Shown here: piece after piece, positions 25,758-33,874 of the stretch | Position numbering within the stretch: the first letter of the stretch is position 1 | Layout: each line of letters begins with the position of its first letter | Source: Vulcanimicrobiota bacterium | Lineage (GTDB): Bacteria; Vulcanimicrobiota; JAJTBE01 | Assembly: GCA_021107945.1 (NCBI GenBank) | Contig: JAIORV010000174.1 | Span: forward strand, 1-44,760 | DNA: 44,760 nucleotides | Direction: 5' to 3' | Made by a program: the position numbers and the translations under genes | The notes under the pieces: model-generated | What the model saw: only the letters and a program-made list of their open reading frames with translations | Told to the model about the DNA's origin: nothing | Databases searched by the model: none

Positions 25758-27248
25758 CTACTTCGCCTTACTTACCATCTCTCCGGTTTCCAGATCCTGC
25801 TGGGTTCGTGCTCCCTGGGTCTGTAGAGAATATTTCTCGAAGTACTCCTGCTCCGCACCCACTTTTTCCAGATCGTAATTTGCATTTTCAATAATATTTC
25901 TCGCAGCCAGGACACCGGTTTCGATGGAGTGATCCTGGTTGTTATATCTGAAACGCCCCGCTCTGCCGACAAGCTGAAGGTTGGTAAACTGCTTCAGATA
26001 ATCCTTGATTAAGCCGGAGTGCTTTTGATATGTGAGATCATATATGGGATAGACGAAATCCTCGCGATGCTTGTGATACTCAATTACATCCCCGCGCTTG
26101 ATAAAATTAAGCTTTTCCAGATGCTCAAGGGTTATCTCGAATAACTCGTCGGTGGAGCAGTCCCATCTGGAATCATCGGGGAAGACAAAATGCTCAACCC
26201 ACAGAGAAGTCTTGTCCTCCGGCGACATGGCGAGACTGAAATTCTTGGGCTCATGCATCCTGCCGAAGGGTATGTCCTTGTCGGGAAAATATATCCAGTT
26301 GTCCTGGCTTACGCGCTTCTTGTTGATTTTCATGAAAAGATAAACCTGATATCGATATTTCAATTGTTCCGCCGCCCGGATTACTTCCTCCGGAGCGACG
26401 GGACGCAGCATCTTCACAAGCTCGGTTACGGGAATGGAAGATATGCACTGATCGCATTCAAACGTATCCCGGCTTCCGTCAGGTTTTTCCACAGTAACCG
26501 AAGTTATACCCTCGTCGGAATGATCCAGTTGGCATACTGTGGCATTTGTGACAACGGTCGATCCTTTTTTCTCCATTTTATCCGCCATCATCTCATAGGT
26601 TTGGCTTGCGCCCATCTCCGGATAATAAAACTGGTCAACAAGTGTCTTGGGTCCCTTTGTGCCCTTGAATATTGCCTTTTTCATGAGCGCCATCAATGAC
26701 AGCCCCTTGATTCGTTGTTTGGCCCATTCTGCCGATATTTCTTTAGCAGGGATCCCCCATATTTTCTCTGTATAGTTTATCATATTCAGATTTGCCAGGG
26801 TATTTCCAAATTCGAGTATGACAAAATCCTCAAAATCCTTTATCGGCGGATTGAACAAGTGTTTGCGAAACCTTGAGTAAAGATAATCTATCATTGCCCT
26901 GAAAGCTTTGAGCAGTCCGAGATTTTTTAGAGCATCAGCCATCTGAACCGGGTACATAAAATATTTGCCCTGTATATAAAAACGGGTGAAGCGATCAACA
27001 AGAATCCATTGCTCGTGGAGGATTTCCTCGATCATCTTATACAAGAACCGGTTTTTACTGAAGAACCTGTGGGGTCCTATGTCGCTCCGCCATTCACCGA
27101 ACTCTATCGTCTTTGCAAGGCCTCCGACTTTTCTCCACCTCTCGAGGATAGTGGATCGGTAATCGTTTTTCGAAAGCTCATACCCGGCAGAGACACCCGC
27201 GGGGCCACCGCCAAGTATAAGTATATTTGAATCTCTATCTGATGTCAT
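25758..27248 (-). CDS. FAD-dependent oxidoreductase, protoporphyrinogen oxidase/UDP-galactopyranose mutase-like
   Basis: A 496-residue protein starting with the dinucleotide-binding motif ILILGGGPAGVSAGYELS and a following ERWRKVGGLAKT, typical of FAD-binding amine-oxidase-type enzymes. The middle carries INYTEKIWGIPAKEISAEWA, a motif I associate with the NAD(P)-binding FAD oxidoreductases found near polysaccharide genes. The C-terminal FAD-binding segment (LVGRAGRFRYNNQDHSIETG) is intact. The substrate cannot be inferred; glycan or lipid-linked sugar modification is plausible given the divergent membrane glycosyltransferase-like gene. The start ATG at 27248 has AAGGATCG upstream. Its 3' end has been duplicated at 23657-23823. 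Confidence 0.85.
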   Translation of the reverse strand: MTSDRDSNILILGGGPAGVSAGYELSKNDYRSTILERWRKVGGLAKTIEFGEWRSDIGPHRFFSKNRFLYKMIEEILHEQWILVDRFTRFYIQGKYFMYPVQMADALKNLGLLKAFRAMIDYLYSRFRKHLFNPPIKDFEDFVILEFGNTLANLNMINYTEKIWGIPAKEISAEWAKQRIKGLSLMALMKKAIFKGTKGPKTLVDQFYYPEMGASQTYEMMADKMEKKGSTVVTNATVCQLDHSDEGITSVTVEKPDGSRDTFECDQCISSIPVTELVKMLRPVAPEEVIRAAEQLKYRYQVYLFMKINKKRVSQDNWIYFPDKDIPFGRMHEPKNFSLAMSPEDKTSLWVEHFVFPDDSRWDCSTDELFEITLEHLEKLNFIKRGDVIEYHKHREDFVYPIYDLTYQKHSGLIKDYLKQFTNLQLVGRAGRFRYNNQDHSIETGVLAARNIIENANYDLEKVGAEQEYFEKYSLQTQGARTQQDLETGEMVSKAK

Positions 27249-27498
27249 GCTGTTTCGATCCTTATTATGTTTTGGTATCCCCTATTTCCCGAATTATATT
27301 ATCTATCCTGCCGAAAACAGGAAACGGGAAGCGGGAAATGGGAAATGGGAAATAGGAAGATGGAATGAGGATAATGGATCCATTTTCCAATTTCTTTTTT
27401 CTTTTATCCTTTTGTGTCCTCTGCGGTGAATATTTACTTTTCTTGTATGATATTGATTTAAGTAGGATTTATCAAAGCTGATATTTAATGTATTATTG
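27249..27498. repeat. divergent intergenic region with family D and C repeats
   Basis: 27306-27405 is a family D array (AAACGGGAAGCGGGAAATGG, then GGATCCATTTTCCAATTTC), followed by a family C end (CCTCTGCGGTGAATATTTA, about 27418-27436). The same pairing of these sequences is seen near 36350-36425. The promoters of both flanking genes must lie here, but I cannot identify them. Confidence 0.6.
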
Positions 27499-29505
27499 AT
27501 GAAAAGCCGGGATGAAAAACCAAAAAACGAGGACATTTCCGTGGAAGCGGAGATAGATTCAATAACGAATGACAACATAACAGATGAAGCTGTAAAAAAG
27601 CCTCCCCGTAAGATTTCGTTATATCAGGAGATGATAGCGGTAGCAGTTTTCCTGATTATTGTATTGATTTTCAAATTCCGCCCTCTTTTTGCCCGATTCA
27701 ATGAGCTTGTTTTCTGGAGTTTGGGTGACGAGCTTTATTTCTGGCACTGGAGATATTGGGTGGCATCACAATTTTTCAGGACTTTTTTACACGCCCAAAC
27801 TTTCAGCCTGTGGAATTTTATATATTTTGGGATCCTTGCAAACAGCGGTTTTCCTGAGGCGGGAAATGTTTTTGACTTGATTTTCATATCCCTGCCGTTA
27901 AACAAAATTTTTCCATATCCCATGTTTTACAACATCAAGATCATGTTGATATTGGTTTTCAACGGATGTGCGGCATATTACGTAATAAAGAAACTCACGA
28001 AAAATTACGGAGCCTCAATAATATGCAGTCTGTTTATCCTCATGAACCCGTATGTCTTCTTTATGGTGAATATATCAAGACTGAGGGCGGCAATACTGGG
28101 GTTTATGATACTTTGCATTTTTTACCTCTACCGGGTATCGGTTGATAATAAATGGAGAGACACGATTCTATCGGGAGTTTTTCTTGCCCTGACTTCCATT
28201 ATATACTGGTTCTATGGGATATTTCTCATATGGATAATAATCTTGCTTTTTCTCGGAAAGGCCTTTCTTCTTTACAGGCAGAAAAATAAAAAGGCGATTA
28301 AGACACTCCTGGCAAGGGTAGCTGTGATTATCGGCATATTTGCTGTTATCGCAATAATTTTCTTCCTGCCGTATGAGATGGGGACAATTTCACTCAATTA
28401 CCCCGATCTGAAGTTTTTTGTCCCGTTTCCTTCCCTGGACAGGGCGCTTTCTGAAACCTCAACTCAGTTTAATGAATACGGGTTCCCGTGGGTGACAGCG
28501 CGATTGATCCTGTCGGACTCAATTGTCGTTACTTTCCATTTCTCCCTTGTTTTATGCCTTGCCGCGCTTTTTGCTTTCAAGGGGAGGAGGAAGTTGTCAT
28601 TCTTTTTTCTTGCCCTTTTCATTATTTTTATGATCCTCAGTTACGGGCCATATCTCAAAGTATCGGAATCAAGGGATATCGGTGAGTTCGCAAAGATTGC
28701 GGGGCATCCCATACCTTTGCCCTACAAATACCTTTTTCATTACTTGCCTCCTGTATCCAGGCTTCAACATCCCGACCGATTTCTTTCAATAGCGGCGATT
28801 GCGCTGATGTTCCTTGCGGGAATGGGAATAACGGAGATTTACAACTATTTGAATAGAAAAAAACTCCTGTTGAGATACCTGATTTTTATCATTCTTGCCG
28901 TTCCTCTTCTCTATAATCTCCCTGTCAGGAGAACCGAGAAGACAATTCCACTGATCTGCGAATTGAGGATCCCATCTGTCTATAAGGAGATGGGAAAGCA
29001 GGATTATCTCTATGGAATAGTCGAGTGCCCGTGGGAAAAGAATATAGATCGACTAAATTTTTACCAGACATTTCACAAAAAAAAGTTCTATGGCTCATGG
29101 TGTATGAACCTGCTGGGCGGTGTGGAATTCCTCCGCGAGGGGAATCTTTACGAAATATGCCGTCCCGAGGAGTCCCTCAAATCTAATAAGTTTATCGAGT
29201 ATCTCAAAAAGTCTCCCGGTGGTGAGGATGTTAATTTTACACAAAAGGATATAAGGGAAGTCTCGATGTCGGGGTACAGGTATGTTATCCTTCACGAGTG
29301 GGATTTTCCGTCTTCCCGCATGAAAAACCAGCCATACCCAAAAAGCAGGAAAGACTCATATCTCAAAGTAAAAAGCAAATTGGAAAAAATACTTGGAAAA
29401 CCGGAGAAACACTGGGAAATAAGATTTGTTTTTGACGGAAGGGGTATTCCCACACCTGTAAAAATGATTCCTTTTGAGATGTCGGTATTTAAGTTGGAGA
29501 AATAA
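27499..29505 (+). CDS. multi-pass membrane protein, paralogue of the 12546-14513 product
   Basis: About 668 residues: a polar N-terminus of about 40 residues, at least ten membrane segments to about residue 460, and a soluble C-terminal domain with GYRYVILHEWDF and EMSVFKLEK. The first outer loop has HAQTFSLWNFIYFGILANS and PEAGNVFDLIFISLPLN, closely matching the other copy (HARPFSLWNLIYYGILSNG). Shared motifs run through the whole length, so this is an ancient full-length paralogue rather than a recent duplication. The fold suggests a GT-C or YfhO-like enzyme. ATG 27499 and TTG 27496 are adjacent; neither has a clear ribosome site. It is divergent from the FAD oxidoreductase. Confidence 0.8.
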   Translation: MKSRDEKPKNEDISVEAEIDSITNDNITDEAVKKPPRKISLYQEMIAVAVFLIIVLIFKFRPLFARFNELVFWSLGDELYFWHWRYWVASQFFRTFLHAQTFSLWNFIYFGILANSGFPEAGNVFDLIFISLPLNKIFPYPMFYNIKIMLILVFNGCAAYYVIKKLTKNYGASIICSLFILMNPYVFFMVNISRLRAAILGFMILCIFYLYRVSVDNKWRDTILSGVFLALTSIIYWFYGIFLIWIIILLFLGKAFLLYRQKNKKAIKTLLARVAVIIGIFAVIAIIFFLPYEMGTISLNYPDLKFFVPFPSLDRALSETSTQFNEYGFPWVTARLILSDSIVVTFHFSLVLCLAALFAFKGRRKLSFFFLALFIIFMILSYGPYLKVSESRDIGEFAKIAGHPIPLPYKYLFHYLPPVSRLQHPDRFLSIAAIALMFLAGMGITEIYNYLNRKKLLLRYLIFIILAVPLLYNLPVRRTEKTIPLICELRIPSVYKEMGKQDYLYGIVECPWEKNIDRLNFYQTFHKKKFYGSWCMNLLGGVEFLREGNLYEICRPEESLKSNKFIEYLKKSPGGEDVNFTQKDIREVSMSGYRYVILHEWDFPSSRMKNQPYPKSRKDSYLKVKSKLEKILGKPEKHWEIRFVFDGRGIPTPVKMIPFEMSVFKLEK

Positions 29506-30018
29506 AAAAATAAAGAATATAAAAATGACTCTTCGCTATATTGTGCGGGTAAATATTTGGAGGATTAAAATTAACCGCAAAGAAGCAAAGAACGCAAAGG
29601 GCTTTTTTTACCCCAAAAAATGCAATTATAATTAGGACTTACGCAATTGTCATTCTGAACGGATCACGAAAGACTTGCTTTACTCCAATGACTCTCTCAA
29701 AGACGGAATTTTCTTGATCTACGGAGATTTACATAGTGAAGAATCTCTTGAATAATTGCCTGCAGGAGAGCATTTGTCGCGGATAGAGATCCTTCGCCTT
29801 GGAAGACATCGGAGGTAAGTAAAACCCGTTCGTGCCAAGATTTATTCAGGAAAGAAAAAGATCGTATTCCGCTCAGGATGACAGTTTCACGCATTTCTTT
29901 CTTGGAAATGTGTAAGTCCTGTTAGCAGTGAATCCTTGTATAAAATAAATTCTCCGCGCCCTCTGCGGTGAATAGATAAAAATCAACATAGACGAACAAA
30001 GGAAAGGTGAAAACTAAT
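29506..30018. repeat. repeat-filled intergenic region
   Basis: The 513-bp gap contains family C at 29571-29600 (ACCGCAAAGAAGCAAAGAAC), a full inverted-orientation MITE at 29649-29882, and another family C end near 29951-29976 (CGCGCCCTCTGCGGTGAATA). There is no gene. The aminotransferase ribosome site is at its right end. Confidence 0.65.
29649..29882. mobile_element. MITE-like element (family A), inverted complete copy
   Basis: A 234-bp element bounded by GTCATTCTGAACGGATCACG and CGTATTCCGCTCAGGATGAC. It is the same family as 14583-14813 but in the opposite orientation: its left end corresponds to the other copy's right end. The interior includes GATCCTTCGCCTTGGAAGA and TCTCTCAAAGACGG. There is no coding capacity. 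Confidence 0.65.
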
Positions 30019-31227
30019 ATGATCTCAACTGAAGCTAAAAAAGAACATTTCTATATTGCCGAGAGGACGAAAAAGATAAAAGGATCGGGAATCAGAAAAG
30101 CATTTGATATGGCATCACAATTAAAAGACGCGATCCACCTGGGACTTGGAGAACCTGATTTTAACGCCCCGGAAGAGCTGAAAATGCTTCTGAAAATGGC
30201 TGTCGATGAAGGATACGACCATTATACTCCCAACGCGGGCTTCCTCGATTTTAGAACGGTTCTTGCGGAAAAACTGGAAGAAGAGAATGGCATAGAATAT
30301 GACCCGGAAAAAGAAATAATGGTTACAGTAGGCGCAATGAACGCCATTCACCTTGCCATCCTGTCCATTGTGAATCCCGGTGATGAGGTGATAATGCAGG
30401 ATCCGTCTTTTGTCGGCTTTGAGCCCTGTATTTTAATGGCGGGTGGAGTGCCGGTAAAGGTAGCGTTGAGGGAAGAGTTTGACTTTGAAGTTCAAATTGA
30501 GGATATCGAAGCAAAAATAACCGATAAAACAAAAATGTTGATTCTCAATACACCCCACAATCCCACCGGGGCGGTAATACCCCGGCAGACTATCGAAAAA
30601 ATAGCTGACCTTGCGTTGAGGAATGATATATTCATCATTGCCGATGAAGTCTATGAGAAACTTATATATGACGGACGGGAGCATGTGAGCATAGCGTCAT
30701 TGCCCGGTATGAAAGAGAGAACCCTCACGGTTCATAGTTTTTCCAAGACATTTTGTATATGCGGTTGGAGAATCGGGTATGCGGCAGGACCAATACCTCT
30801 TATCAACGAGATGATTAAATTTCAGCAATTCGACTCCGTCCATCCTCCGGCACCCATACAGAAAGCTGTACTTTTCTATTTGAGCCGATCAAATGAGTTT
30901 GTTGATTATGTCAAGAAAGTTTATGTTTCCCGGAGAGATTATATGGTGGACAGACTCAATTCCATTGATGATGTCTCCTGCATAAAGCCCCATGGAGCTT
31001 TTTACATTTTCCTGAATATCAAGCAGTTGGAGTGTACATCGGGAGAATTCGCACGGTTCCTTCTGGAAAAGTACCGCGTTGTAACAATACCGGGGACGGC
31101 GCTTGGCGATGCCGGCGAGGGATATATCAGAATCTGCCTGACTGTTCCCATAGAACAGCTTGAGGTAGCATGCATCAGGATAGAAAAAGCTGTGAAGCAA
31201 GTCCTGAGAAACGGCGGAGTTGAGTAA
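30019..31227 (+). CDS. class I/II pyridoxal-phosphate aminotransferase
   Basis: A 402-residue fold-type I aminotransferase, aspartate-aminotransferase-like. Visible motifs are IHLGLGEPDFNAPEE near the N-terminus, YTPNAGFLDFR, NTPHNPTGAV, IADEVYEKLIYDG, and SFSKTF with the PLP lysine K243, followed by GWRIGYAAGP. The C-terminal substrate arginine lies in GYIRICLT. It transfers amino groups between an amino acid and a 2-oxoacid in the cytoplasm; the specific substrate cannot be called. The ATG at 30019 has AAAGGTGA upstream, and GTG 30007 is an alternative. It may be co-transcribed with the rnhB-yraN-kinase genes downstream. Confidence 0.93.
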   Translation: MISTEAKKEHFYIAERTKKIKGSGIRKAFDMASQLKDAIHLGLGEPDFNAPEELKMLLKMAVDEGYDHYTPNAGFLDFRTVLAEKLEEENGIEYDPEKEIMVTVGAMNAIHLAILSIVNPGDEVIMQDPSFVGFEPCILMAGGVPVKVALREEFDFEVQIEDIEAKITDKTKMLILNTPHNPTGAVIPRQTIEKIADLALRNDIFIIADEVYEKLIYDGREHVSIASLPGMKERTLTVHSFSKTFCICGWRIGYAAGPIPLINEMIKFQQFDSVHPPAPIQKAVLFYLSRSNEFVDYVKKVYVSRRDYMVDRLNSIDDVSCIKPHGAFYIFLNIKQLECTSGEFARFLLEKYRVVTIPGTALGDAGEGYIRICLTVPIEQLEVACIRIEKAVKQVLRNGGVE

Positions 31228-31241
31228 AACTTTTGTTACTA

Positions 31242-31325
31242 TTCACCGCGAAGTTCGCAGAGGACGCAGAAATTTTTTTTCTCTGGTTATCCTCCGCGAA
31301 CTCCGCGATCTCTGCGTTGAAAAAC
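31242..31325. repeat. family C inverted pair between two genes
   Basis: TTCACCGCGAAGTTCGCAGA plus GGACGCAGAAA at the left is mirrored by CTCCGCGAACTCCGCGATCT plus CTGCGTTGAAAA at the right, so the two arms can form a long imperfect hairpin. It lies between the aminotransferase and rnhB, and would be transcribed if they share a message. An upstream in-frame TTG for rnhB (31220) would translate this repeat, which argues against that start. Confidence 0.6.
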
Positions 31326-31360
31326 AAATTAATTTATATCGGAAAGTGGGATATATCAAA

Positions 31361-32161
31361 TTGGCTAGAACAAAAGACATTATTAATTTCTACAGGCAAA
31401 TAAACAATATGCCATCATCGGCGGTGAAATCCCCGGATTCCGATTCGGAGAAATATATCACATATAACGAAATTCCCCGGGAGATTGTTGAACTTCATGG
31501 CGCCTGGCTTCAATCGGAACACGACAGACTCAAGGTTATGTTTGAAGCGGAAAAAGAAGTCCTCAATTCCGGTGTAAGATTTATAGCGGGTGTTGATGAG
31601 GTTGGAAGAGGTCCCCTGGCGGGGTCTGTTGTCGCCTGCGCTGTCGTCTTTGACGGTTTCAGGTTCCTCCCGGGTTTGAATGATTCGAAAAAGATAAAAG
31701 AGGATCTGCGAGAGATTTTATTTGATGAGATATATAAATGCGCCCATGTTTCAACGGGACATGCGGATCCCGGTGAGATTGATCGTATAAACATTCACAG
31801 TGCGGCGCTTCTTGCCATGAGGCGTGCAATTGAAGGGCTTCCCATAAAACCGGGTATGATCTTTGTCGATGGAAGATTCACCGTCCCCGGGATAGATTGC
31901 CCGCAGCAGCCCGTTATAAAGGGCGACGGAAAGGTGCTGTCCATTGCCGCCGCCTCGGTGATAGCAAAAGTTACCCGTGACAGGCGAATGTACGAATACG
32001 ACAAGGAATATCCCGGCTATAGCTTTTCGTCCCACAAGGGATACTGCACAAAAAAGCATGTGGATGCAGTAATGAAACTGGGTCCCTGCCCCATTCATCG
32101 CAAATCCTTCGAACCCATAAAAAGTATGGATTCCCCCGGAGAACAGTTAAGTTTTATATGA
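31361..32161 (+). CDS. rnhB: ribonuclease HII
   Basis: A 266-residue protein with the RNase HII catalytic set: D79 and E80 in AGVDEVGRGPLAG, D170 in IFVDGRF, and D207 in VTRDRRM, plus FSSHKGYCT and GPCPIHRKSF near the end. It removes RNA from RNA/DNA hybrids and single ribonucleotides in duplex DNA. The extra N-terminal 70 residues resemble the longer Gram-positive-type enzymes, including a helix TKDIINFYRQINN. The start is uncertain: the chosen TTG at 31361 keeps that helix; ATG 31406 would remove it; TTG 31220 would read through repeat DNA. yraN follows 12 bp later, as in many bacteria. Confidence 0.95.
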   Translation: MARTKDIINFYRQINNMPSSAVKSPDSDSEKYITYNEIPREIVELHGAWLQSEHDRLKVMFEAEKEVLNSGVRFIAGVDEVGRGPLAGSVVACAVVFDGFRFLPGLNDSKKIKEDLREILFDEIYKCAHVSTGHADPGEIDRINIHSAALLAMRRAIEGLPIKPGMIFVDGRFTVPGIDCPQQPVIKGDGKVLSIAAASVIAKVTRDRRMYEYDKEYPGYSFSSHKGYCTKKHVDAVMKLGPCPIHRKSFEPIKSMDSPGEQLSFI

Positions 32162-32173
32162 GGAGGTTGATTT

Positions 32174-32545
32174 ATGAGCAGGAATCCCTCCAGAAAACAT
32201 CTTGGCAGAGCCGGGGAGAATTTTGCCGCCAGGTTCGTGGAATCACGGGGGCTTGAAATACTGGAGAGAAATTACAGAACGAGGGAAGGGGAAATTGATA
32301 TAGTGGCAAGGGACGGCCATATTATTGTATTTATAGAGGTCAAAACCCGTCGCACGGATACATGCGGACTTCCAATCGAGGCAATAGACGAGAAAAAACA
32401 GGAAAAGCTAAAAGATCTCGCCGAGTTGTACCTGATAAACAAGGACTTGTCGGATCCGGAGGTTCGTTTTGATGCATTTACAATAAGGTTTGACAGTGAA
32501 AAGGGCAAATGGGTTGCACAGTGGATAAAAAGGGCGTTTTACTAG
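32174..32545 (+). CDS. yraN: YraN/UPF0102 family endonuclease-like protein
   Basis: A 123-residue protein with the full family signature: LGRAGENFAARFVESRG, NYRTREGEIDIVARD and FIEVKTRR, the core of a restriction-endonuclease-like fold, with E-x-K residues positioned to bind metal. Family function is poorly defined; a role in DNA processing or recombination is proposed. AGGAGG stands before the ATG. It directly follows rnhB, a common pairing. Confidence 0.95.
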   Translation: MSRNPSRKHLGRAGENFAARFVESRGLEILERNYRTREGEIDIVARDGHIIVFIEVKTRRTDTCGLPIEAIDEKKQEKLKDLAELYLINKDLSDPEVRFDAFTIRFDSEKGKWVAQWIKRAFY

Positions 32546-32635
32546 GGTATTAACCGTTAGATATTCAAACAGGAAGAAATCCTTTACTGATGAATATTGT
32601 AACCCGTATTCCCGACTGGCGGTGTGATTTGATTT

Positions 32636-33859
32636 ATGGCGATACAAAAAGGAAAAATACTAAAAGATAAATATAAAATTCTTGATATCCTGGGCAAGGG
32701 TGGGCAAGGCTGTGTCTATCGCGCCTATGACATGAAAAGAGGCTTCTATGGGCGCGGCGAAGTTGCAATAAAAGAGATGCGCCGCGGCAGGGACTGGAAA
32801 ATGGACATGGTTAATATGGACTTTTTCAGGCAGGAAGTTCAGACCTTGGCACAACTCAGACACCCATATCTCCCCAGGGTTTTTGATGTGTTTACAGAAT
32901 CGGGGAGTTTCTACATTGTCGAGGAATACATAGAAGGTCCCACGCTTGAAGTTTATCTGAGAAAAGAAAAAAAAGTCTCTCCGCTAAAAGCTGTCGATCT
33001 TGCCCTTCGTATTGCGGATATACTCGATTACTTACATCAGCAGTACCCGCCCATATATTACAGGGATCTGAAACCGGCGAACCTGATTATACAACCCGGT
33101 CGTCTGTATCTCGTGGATTTCTCGGGGTGTTATATCCCGATGATGGGATTCGGCGAGGGTGTTGCTGTACGCACCAGAGGGTATTGCCCGCCGGAAGCAT
33201 ATACCACGACTACGGCCGACCCGACGTTCGACGTTTATACCCTGGGAATAGTTTTATATCAGATGGTAACAGGTGCGAATGTGGGAGAGTTCTCCGGCAC
33301 GCCGCCGCCTCTTGATGTAAAAAGGGACAAGGTTCCGCCGGAGCTTGTAAAAATCATAAACAAGGCCATAAAAAAGAATAAAATGTCCAGGTATCATACG
33401 ATCTGGGAGATGAAAATCGAGCTGGAGTCCCTTGAAAAGCAGATCAGGGCGACGAATCATTCAACCGTGCCCAAAGAAGGGGAAAAGCTCAAGACTCCAA
33501 AAACCCCGTTGAAATACATACTGAAAAATGCCGGTAAGAAGATACTATTCCCTCTGCTGGATATTCTTGTATTGTTCATGATCCCGGCAATGATTGTCAG
33601 ACCTGCGTATGCAAAATTCATACCCTTTGCACATAGCGAAACTGCTCCGGGTTGGAAATTCTACATCCTGGTTTTCCTCATACTTATCATTCATATTATT
33701 CAACGACATTTTATTGACTGGATTTATTTAGCGGGTACATATTTCAGATATCTCCATTTTCCCATCAGGAACTATTTTGATATTCGTCCCATTCGTTGGT
33801 TCCTGGTGTTAGAAATAATTCTAATACTATATATATATTTCAAAATATTAACATTATAA
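32636..33859 (+). CDS. Ser/Thr protein kinase with C-terminal membrane anchor
   Basis: A 407-residue protein. The kinase domain occupies about 12-270: glycine loop GKGGQGCVYRA (20-30), lysine K46 in VAIKEM, glutamate E67, catalytic loop YRDLKPANL (D144, K146, N149), and PPE at 185-187. The metal-binding triad reads DFS-G (D161) instead of DFG, and HRD is YRD; both still keep the aspartates, so activity is likely. Three hydrophobic segments follow (about 300-325, 335-370 and 385-405), so the kinase faces the cytoplasm from the membrane. There are no PASTA or sensor domains outside. A lipoprotein of unknown function starts 15 bp downstream with its own ribosome site, suggesting co-transcription. 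Confidence 0.93.
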   Translation: MAIQKGKILKDKYKILDILGKGGQGCVYRAYDMKRGFYGRGEVAIKEMRRGRDWKMDMVNMDFFRQEVQTLAQLRHPYLPRVFDVFTESGSFYIVEEYIEGPTLEVYLRKEKKVSPLKAVDLALRIADILDYLHQQYPPIYYRDLKPANLIIQPGRLYLVDFSGCYIPMMGFGEGVAVRTRGYCPPEAYTTTTADPTFDVYTLGIVLYQMVTGANVGEFSGTPPPLDVKRDKVPPELVKIINKAIKKNKMSRYHTIWEMKIELESLEKQIRATNHSTVPKEGEKLKTPKTPLKYILKNAGKKILFPLLDILVLFMIPAMIVRPAYAKFIPFAHSETAPGWKFYILVFLILIIHIIQRHFIDWIYLAGTYFRYLHFPIRNYFDIRPIRWFLVLEIILILYIYFKILTL

Positions 33860-33874
33860 ACAGGAGTGGTCATA

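Noticed and set aside
31220-31360. Upstream TTG start for rnhB
   Set aside because: It would translate the family C inverted repeat at 31242-31325, producing an unlikely Arg-rich leader.
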